Origin: Candidatus Omnitrophica bacterium CG1_02_40_15 | GTDB lineage: Bacteria > Omnitrophota > Gorgyraeia > Gorgyraeales > Gorgyraeaceae | Reading direction: 5' to 3' | DNA: 16,129 nt | Assembly: GCA_001871815.1 (NCBI GenBank) | Contig: MNVP01000026.1 | Span: 1 to 16,129, forward strand | In this document: positions 6,231 through 10,893 of the stretch, piece by piece | Layout of the letters: every line of letters begins with the position of its first letter | Position numbering within the stretch: the first letter of the stretch is position 1 | The notes under the pieces: generated by a model | What the model was told of the DNA's origin: nothing | Database searches by the model: none | The model's input: the letters and a program-made list of their open reading frames with translations, nothing else | Program-made: the position numbers and the translations under genes

Positions 6231-7277
6231 TCATGTAAGCGTCTTTAAACAGACTGCCCTTTCTATGCCTGAAAAATCCTTAATTACCTTATATATCTCA
6301 AATATATTATATGAGGAGAAGATGTTTTCTATGCCCTTTTTTTGGCCAAAACCTATCTCCAATAAAATACTGCCGCCTTTTTCCAAATATCTATGCGACT
6401 CTTTTGCTATAACCCTGTAAAAATCCAGGCCATCTCTTCCGCCATTCAAAGCAATCTCAGGCTCAACCTTAACTTCCTTCTGTAAATATGGAAGTTCACC
6501 CTCTTTTATATAAGGCGGGTTACAGACTATTATATCAAATTTTGGATTTTTAACAACACTTTCTTGTTTTATATCAGTGTTGATACTGAGCCCGCCATTG
6601 TTTCTGTGGCGGGCGAACGTAGCAAATATTAAAGCGTTAAAAAGATTTCCTTTATAAAACTTAATTCTATCGCTTAAATCATGCCTGAGCGCATTTTTCT
6701 CTGCTATTTTTAACGCTGCCTCGGATATGTCAGTAGCAACTATTTCAGCCTGTGGCATTAATTTAGACAAACTTACAGCAATATTGCCGCAACCTGTGCA
6801 AAGATCTAATATCTTAACTTCTTGACTCTGCTCTCGCGATATGCTCTCGTGGCCGCTCGAAGAATATTGGAGATGGCTAAATTTCGTCTCTTTATTATTG
6901 TTCGAGTGACCCGCCAATGGTTCTCTGGCGGGGAATCGAGAACTATTAATAATTTCACTAACTAATATCTCTGTTTCAGGACGGGGGATTAAAACATCTT
7001 TTGTTACAATAAAATCCAGCCCCATGAATTCTGCGCGGCCTGTAATGTATTGAACAGGTTCTCCGCTCATACGACGGCTGACTAAAGAGTCATATAATTT
7101 TTCTATTGTCTTATCGACTTTAAAATCCCTTATGTATAAATCGATTCTAGCGCAATTAAATAAATATTCCAGGAGCATTTCCGCCTCTACCCTGGAAATA
7201 ACGCGGGAATACTTATCGATTAAACAAAAAATATCTTTTTTGCAAACATTATTTTTTAATAACATAGGAAAATACAT
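6231..7277 (-). CDS. prmC: Release factor glutamine N5-methyltransferase with two palindrome-encoded insertions
   Basis: Methylates the Gln of the GGQ motif in RF1/RF2 using SAM. It sits directly after its substrate gene prfA, the usual order. Numbered from the TTG at 7329-7331, the N-terminal helical domain is followed by GEPVQYITGRAEFMGLDF, PRPETE (117-122), the SAM motif DLCTGCG (176-182) and catalytic NPPY (271-274). Two stretches are extra relative to the family: about 129-171 (between PRPETE and the SAM motif) and about 235-258 (before KFDIIVCNPPY). Both coincide with palindromic DNA. The start is uncertain. The TTG overlaps prfA but lacks a Shine-Dalgarno and would translate a palindrome, so the ATG at 7275-7277 or 7263-7265 is more likely; I list the former. 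All core motifs are intact, so the enzyme is probably active. Confidence 0.93.
   Translation of the reverse strand: MYFPMLLKNNVCKKDIFCLIDKYSRVISRVEAEMLLEYLFNCARIDLYIRDFKVDKTIEKLYDSLVSRRMSGEPVQYITGRAEFMGLDFIVTKDVLIPRPETEILVSEIINSSRFPAREPLAGHSNNNKETKFSHLQYSSSGHESISREQSQEVKILDLCTGCGNIAVSLSKLMPQAEIVATDISEAALKIAEKNALRHDLSDRIKFYKGNLFNALIFATFARHRNNGGLSINTDIKQESVVKNPKFDIIVCNPPYIKEGELPYLQKEVKVEPEIALNGGRDGLDFYRVIAKESHRYLEKGGSILLEIGFGQKKGIENIFSSYNIFEIYKVIKDFSGIERAVCLKTLT
6580..6621. repeat. Coding palindromic element 2 inside prmC
   Basis: Begins with TTGATACTGAGC and contains the hairpin CCCGCCA (6591-6597) / TGGCGGG (6607-6613), then CGAACGTA. The same layout (TTGATACTGAGC, ...CCATTGT..., TGTGGC, CGAA.GTA) occurs at 14807-14870. 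It is translated in frame as part of the extra stretch before the NPPY motif. Confidence 0.85.
6831..6952. repeat. Coding palindromic element 1 inside prmC
   Basis: Shares segments with the fhs-fchA element (CGCTCGAAGA, ATATTG, ATTGTTCGAG, CGAGAAC). It carries an inner hairpin, CCCGCCA/TGGCGGG, at about 6909-6932, similar to the one at 6591-6613. GTTCGAG and CGAGAAC bracket that inner hairpin. In frame it gives about 40 extra residues (rich in S, N, H, E) between PRPETE and the SAM-binding motif. Exact ends are uncertain. Confidence 0.78.
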
Positions 7278-7279
7278 CC

Positions 7280-7307
7280 GTAGGGAACAGGCATGCCTGT
7301 TCCCTGC
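7280..7307. repeat. 24-bp perfect palindrome at the prfA-prmC junction
   Basis: AGGGAACAGGCATGCCTGTTCCCT at 7282-7305 is exactly self-complementary, and flanking bases extend it by a G-T and a G-C pair. It lies just before the likely prmC ATG. With GTAGGG-type ends it resembles the trmD palindrome at 3820-3847. If the overlapping TTG start of prmC were used, it would be translated as GNRHACSLR. Confidence 0.9.
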
Positions 7308-7327
7308 TTTTGACAATGTTAAAAGTG

Positions 7328-8398
7328 TCAACTAGCGATTTGGTTTAATTTCAGCTTTCTTTCTGCTTCAATGAGGGCATTTAAGATTTTATCCATTTCG
7401 CCTTCCATTACATTGGGCAGGTCGTGTATAGTAAACCCTATCCTGTGATCCGTAACGCGGCGATCTGGAAAATTATAAGTCCTGATTTTCTCGCTTCTGT
7501 CTCCTGTGCCTACCTGAATGCGCCTGTCCTTTGCTATTTTCTCTTCATGCTCTTTCCTGGTGTGTTCCAAAAGCCTTGCCCTTAATACCCTCATGGCTTT
7601 TTCTTTATTCTTATTCTGCGATCTTTCATCCTGGCATGTAACAACCATGCCTGAAGGTATATGCGTAATACGCACAGCTGATTCTATCTTGTTTACGCCC
7701 TGGCCTCCTGCGCCGGATGACCTGAATACATCTAATCTAATATCTTGAGGGCTAATCTGCACATCTACTTCTTCTGCTTCAACCAGGACAGCAACAGTTA
7801 CAGCGGATGTATGAATCCTGCCTGATGCCTCTGTAGCAGGGACCCTCTGAACCCTGTGTGTGCCTTTTTCGTATTTAAGTTTTTTATAAACACTCTGGCC
7901 TTTTACAGCGAATATCACTTCTTTAAATCCCCCTCCTTCAGCAGAATGCGCGTCCATGATCTCTACTTTCCAGTTGTTTTTTGCAGCATATTTGGAATAC
8001 ATCCTGAAAAGATCCCCTGCGAATAATGAAGCCTCTCTGCCGCCTGTGCCAGCCCTTATTTCCATAATAACATCTTTATCTGAATCAGGGTCTTCTTCAA
8101 GTATCATTTCTTCCAATACAAGCTCGAGCTGTTTCTTTTTACCCTCAAGCTCTTCGGCCTCTTTCTTAGCCATTTCGATAATTTCTCTATTGGCTTCTTT
8201 TTCCAAAAGATGCTTTGCGCCGCTTATCTCAGAGATAATCTTTTTGTATTCATTGTATTTTTTAACAACATTTTCGAGCGACGACAGTTCTCTGGCAAGC
8301 TTCTGATATTTATCCATATCGGACATAGTATCATGGTCTGCCATTAATCTATGCAGTTCGTCGTAACGTCTTAATAAAGAATCTAATTTTTCAAACAT
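7328..8398 (-). CDS. prfA: Peptide chain release factor 1
   Basis: Recognises UAA and UAG stop codons and triggers peptidyl-tRNA hydrolysis. 356 residues, normal length. A long N-terminal coiled domain (1-100) is followed by the codon-recognition tripeptide PAT (187-189, the RF1 PxT type rather than RF2 SPF), GRIHTSAVTVAV, and the catalytic GGQ (231-233). The residue after GGQ is Gly where many RF1s have His. The C-terminal TYNFPDRRVTDHRIGFT is also typical. No Shine-Dalgarno is visible: a 69-nt heptamer-repeat hairpin ends 3 nt before the ATG at 8396-8398. The stop is close to or overlaps prmC, whose product methylates this GGQ. Confidence 0.97.
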   Translation of the reverse strand: MFEKLDSLLRRYDELHRLMADHDTMSDMDKYQKLARELSSLENVVKKYNEYKKIISEISGAKHLLEKEANREIIEMAKKEAEELEGKKKQLELVLEEMILEEDPDSDKDVIMEIRAGTGGREASLFAGDLFRMYSKYAAKNNWKVEIMDAHSAEGGGFKEVIFAVKGQSVYKKLKYEKGTHRVQRVPATEASGRIHTSAVTVAVLVEAEEVDVQISPQDIRLDVFRSSGAGGQGVNKIESAVRITHIPSGMVVTCQDERSQNKNKEKAMRVLRARLLEHTRKEHEEKIAKDRRIQVGTGDRSEKIRTYNFPDRRVTDHRIGFTIHDLPNVMEGEMDKILNALIEAERKLKLNQIAS

Positions 8399-8401
8399 AA
8401 A

Positions 8402-8470
8402 TTAGCGGATAGCGTAGAGCGTATAGCGGTTAGAAAAACTATACGCTAAACGCTATCCGCTCTACGCTAA
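8402..8470. repeat. Heptamer-repeat hairpin HR2 between rpmE and prfA
   Basis: The left arm (8402-8433) reads TTAGCGG, ATAGCGT, AGAGCGT, ATAGCGG, TTAG. The loop is AAAAA (8434-8438). The right arm (8439-8470) reads CTATACG, CTAAACG, CTATCCG, CTCTACG, CTAA. It has the same 32-5-32 layout as HR1 at 4378-4446 but different unit order. It abuts the prfA ATG with a 3-nt gap and starts 11 nt after the rpmE stop. Confidence 0.88.
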
Positions 8471-8481
8471 AAAACGTGTTT

Positions 8482-8685
8482 TTACTCCTGTTTCTTATAC
8501 TTCTTCAAAAACTTCTCCACCCTGCCTGCAGAATCTACGAATTTCTGTTTGCCGGTGAAAAACGGGTGGCATTTAGAGCATATCTCCACACGCAAGTTCT
8601 GTTTTGTAGAGCGGGTGTGAATAACCTCTCCGCATGCGCATGTAATAGTTGCTTCCTTGTACTCTGGATGAATCTTGTCTTTCAT
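8482..8685 (-). CDS. rpmE: 50S ribosomal protein L31 (zinc-binding type)
   Basis: 67 residues, normal length. The zinc ribbon is complete: C16 and C18 (CACG), C36 and C39 (CSKCHPF), so this is the zinc-containing C+ form. Family segments MKDKIHPEYKE, HTRSTKQNLRVEICSKCHPF and TGKQKFVDSAGRVEKF are clear. The ATG at 8683-8685 follows a G-rich AAAGGGGG rather than a perfect Shine-Dalgarno. LDR copy C fills the gap to rho, and HR2 follows the stop. The rho-rpmE-prfA-prmC order is common in bacteria. Confidence 0.97.
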   Translation of the reverse strand: MKDKIHPEYKEATITCACGEVIHTRSTKQNLRVEICSKCHPFFTGKQKFVDSAGRVEKFLKKYKKQE

Positions 8686-8691
8686 GTATAG

Positions 8692-8894
8692 CCCCCTTTG
8701 ATGAGCACTTCACTTACGGCATCTTCAGATGCCGTAAGTGAATCTCCTATGAGTTACTTCTTTGATTGTGCGAATTAAATCCCGCCCTTTTGAATAGCAA
8801 GCTGAGAAAAATTGCTAAAAGGGCGGGATAAGTTCGGACATATAACTTACGTCGCCTTTTATTCGTCAAGGGCTCCATAAGTTATGTCCTCACT
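8692..8894 (-). promoter_or_regulatory. LDR copy C: three-hairpin leader of rpmE
   Basis: Starts at the rho stop codon (AAGTGAGG overlaps it) and reaches the rpmE Shine-Dalgarno-like G tract. H1 is at 8842-8885 (ATAACTTACG against CATAAGTTAT, with a larger loop than in copies A and B). The central stem at 8772-8834 is identical to copy B. GCACAATCAAA is conserved. H2 at 8709-8742 has 16-nt arms identical to copy B and a loop changed from TT to TC. ATGAGCACTTCA (plus strand), next to the Shine-Dalgarno, is identical in all three copies. Confidence 0.78.
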
Positions 8895-10155
8895 TATTCA
8901 TACTCTCTAAAAAATCGTCATTTGTCTTGGTTTTGCTGATTTTTTCTATCAATAACTCCATAGCTTCTACGCTATTTAATTCGTTCAGGACTTTCCTGAG
9001 AAGCCATATCCTCTGAAGTTCTTTTTCGTTTACTAAGAGCTCTTCTTTTCTGGTATTAGACCTTTTAATATCTATTGCAGGATAAACCCTTCTCTGGAAA
9101 AGAGTCCTATCAAGCTGCAGTTCCATGTTGCCTGTGCCTTTGAATTCTTCAAAAATAACCTCATCCATCCTTGAGCCTGTATCTACAAGGGCTGTTGCTA
9201 TGATAGTGAAGCTTCCGCCTTCTTCTATGTTTCTTGCTGCGCCGAAAAACCTCTTTGGCTTATGAAGCGCGTTTGAATCCACGCCTCCTGAGAGTATTTT
9301 GCCTGAATGTGGCACTACAGTATTGTATGCCCTGGCTAGCCTTGTTATGCTGTCCAAAAGCACCACTACATCTTTTTTATGTTCCACCAGCCTCTTTGCT
9401 TTTTCAAGTACCATCTCTGCAACTTGAACATGCCTTTCAGCAGGCTCGTCAAAGGTAGAGCTGATAACCTCGCCTTTTACAGATCTCTGCATATCAGTAA
9501 CTTCTTCGGGCCGTTCATCTATCAATAACACCATAATAATGGTATCTGGGAAATTGGTTGCAATGCTATTAGCTATCTTTTGCATTATTATAGTTTTGCC
9601 GCTATAAGGAGGCGCAACTATCATCCCCCTCTGGCCTTTTCCTATGGGAGTCAATAAATCTATTATGCGCATAGATGTGTCTATGGTTTTCGTTTCTAAT
9701 TTATACCTTACGTTAGGATATATTGGAGTAAGGTTATCGAAAAGCACCTTGTCCTTTGCTGCTTCAGGGCTTTCAAAATTAACAGCCTCCACCTTTAATA
9801 ATGCGAAATATCTTTCGCCTTCTTTGGGAGGCCGTATCTGCCCGCTAACTGTATCGCCTGTCCTCAGTTCAAATTTCCTGATCTGCGAAGGAGAAATATA
9901 AATATCGTCAGGACACGGCAGGTAGTTATAGTTCGGCGAACGAAGAAAACCAAATCCGTCAGGCAATATCTCCAGTACCCCTTCTCCAAATATAAGCCCA
10001 TCCTTTTCTGTCTGAGCCTGGAGAACCTTGAATATCAGATCCTGTTTTCTTAACCCGCTTACGCCGTTTATATTCATATCGTGCGCAAGCTTATTGAGCT
10101 CTGATATCTTCATTGATTTCAATTTTTCAATATCCAATTTTTCTTTTACTTCCAT
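8890..10155 (-). CDS. rho: Transcription termination factor Rho
   Basis: Hexameric RNA-dependent ATPase translocase that terminates transcription. 421 residues, the compact length, without the long inserts some phyla carry. An N-terminal helical Rho_N segment (KLKSMKISELNKLAHDM, about 11-50) leads to the cold-shock-like RNA-binding domain (GVLEILPDGFGFLR, about 59-128), Walker A APPYSGKT (181-188), Walker B VVVLLDSITRL (263-273) and the C-terminal VYPAIDIKRSNTRKEELL. The P-loop has Tyr-Ser where E. coli Rho has Lys-Ala (APPKAGKT), a noticeable deviation at a position near the nucleotide. The ATG overlaps the coaE stop by 10 nt with GAGGTGG upstream, implying coupling. Confidence 0.97.
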   Translation of the reverse strand: MEVKEKLDIEKLKSMKISELNKLAHDMNINGVSGLRKQDLIFKVLQAQTEKDGLIFGEGVLEILPDGFGFLRSPNYNYLPCPDDIYISPSQIRKFELRTGDTVSGQIRPPKEGERYFALLKVEAVNFESPEAAKDKVLFDNLTPIYPNVRYKLETKTIDTSMRIIDLLTPIGKGQRGMIVAPPYSGKTIIMQKIANSIATNFPDTIIMVLLIDERPEEVTDMQRSVKGEVISSTFDEPAERHVQVAEMVLEKAKRLVEHKKDVVVLLDSITRLARAYNTVVPHSGKILSGGVDSNALHKPKRFFGAARNIEEGGSFTIIATALVDTGSRMDEVIFEEFKGTGNMELQLDRTLFQRRVYPAIDIKRSNTRKEELLVNEKELQRIWLLRKVLNELNSVEAMELLIEKISKTKTNDDFLESMNK

Positions 10156-10859
10156 AATCCACCTCTCAATTTTTGCCAGATGTTTCTAACCTGGTATAAT
10201 GTTTGCGCCTTTGGACCGCTATTATCTATAATGAAGTCCGCGAATGCCAGTTTTTTCTTTAAAGGCATCTGCATCCTTATTCTCTTCAGAATCTTCCTAG
10301 AAGATAATCCTCTCTCCTCTTTTATTCTTTTAACCTGCTCTTCTTTCTTATTGGCTACCAATATTACTTTATCCGCTTCCTTATAAAAACCTGATTCTAT
10401 CAAAAGCGGCGCCTCGATAATAACCTTTCCTTTTTTTGATACTTCGACTGTGTTCAAATTGCGCCTTTCATGACCGCTCAGTATCAACCCTGAGCCCCTC
10501 GACTTCGCTCGGGATGACTCAGATGGTGGTGAGCCTGTCGAACCACTTGTCGAATGGGTTGATTTTACAATTCTTTTTATCTCTTTTATAACATCAGGAT
10601 GAGTAATGCTATTCAGAAGTTTAAGTTTTGATCTATCCTTAAAAACAATATTTCCGAGTTTTTTTCTATCTATCCGGCCGGAGCTCGTTAATATATCTTT
10701 TCCAAAATACTTTACTATTTTTTTATAACACCTTTTTTTTGGCCTGATAAGCGAATAATAAATCTTATCTGCATCTATCGCATAAGCGCCAAGCTTTGCA
10801 AACATTTTCGCAACAGTTGTCTTCCCGCTCCCAAAACTTCCAGTTATACCGATTATCAT
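10146..10859 (-). CDS. coaE: Dephospho-CoA kinase with palindrome-encoded insertion
   Basis: Last step of CoA biosynthesis: phosphorylates the 3'-OH of the dephospho-CoA ribose. 237 residues against about 200 usual. Visible: P-loop GITGSFGSGKTTVA (residues 4-17), DADKI (29-33), LNSITHP (82-88), VIIEAPLLIESG (146-157), RIRMQMPLKKKLAFADFIIDNSG near the C-terminus. The excess length is one Ser/Gly/Arg-rich stretch, about residues 99-140, between IKEIKRIV and KKGKVIIEAPLL; the underlying DNA (about 10440-10565) is a repeat element. The reading frame is kept and every core motif is present, so the protein is probably functional. It starts 34 nt after polA with AGAGAG before the ATG and overlaps rho. 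Confidence 0.94.
   Translation of the reverse strand: MIIGITGSFGSGKTTVAKMFAKLGAYAIDADKIYYSLIRPKKRCYKKIVKYFGKDILTSSGRIDRKKLGNIVFKDRSKLKLLNSITHPDVIKEIKRIVKSTHSTSGSTGSPPSESSRAKSRGSGLILSGHERRNLNTVEVSKKGKVIIEAPLLIESGFYKEADKVILVANKKEEQVKRIKEERGLSSRKILKRIRMQMPLKKKLAFADFIIDNSGPKAQTLYQVRNIWQKLRGGLWK
10476..10559. repeat. Coding palindromic element inside coaE
   Basis: Contains GCTCAGTATCAA (10476-10487), the reverse complement of the TTGATACTGAGC found in prmC and before the TPR gene; with its flank the match to the latter is 14 nt. Next is CCTCGACTTCGCTCGGG within TGAG...CTCA, and a hairpin GTGGT...ACCAC around GAGCCTGTCGA. These nested short palindromes are translated in frame as the extra stretch of CoaE. 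Similar TCGACAGGCTCA / CGAGCGAAGTCGA repeats are, from memory, widespread in some uncultivated-bacteria genomes. Confidence 0.82.
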
Positions 10860-10893
10860 AGCTCTCTTTGTTTATCGCTGAACTACGCGATTA

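Noticed and set aside
7278..7331. TTG at 7329-7331 as the prmC start
   Set aside because: No Shine-Dalgarno, and it would translate a 24-bp palindrome; the family N-terminus is adequately covered from the downstream ATGs. Not fully excluded.
8800..8812. CTGAGAAAAA on the plus strand as a TPP-riboswitch CUGAGA motif
   Set aside because: It is antisense to every gene here and lies in the loop of the central stem; no other TPP riboswitch helices are present.
8772..8834. Central LDR stem as an intrinsic terminator of rho or murA
   Set aside because: The GC-rich stem is not followed by a U-tract on either strand, and the sequence after it (ATTTAATTCGCACAATC) is conserved and continues to a further hairpin and the Shine-Dalgarno.
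10860..10893. Short inverted repeat ATCGC/GCGAT between polA and coaE as a terminator
   Set aside because: Only five pairs, no U-run, and coaE follows after 34 nt; it is probably incidental.
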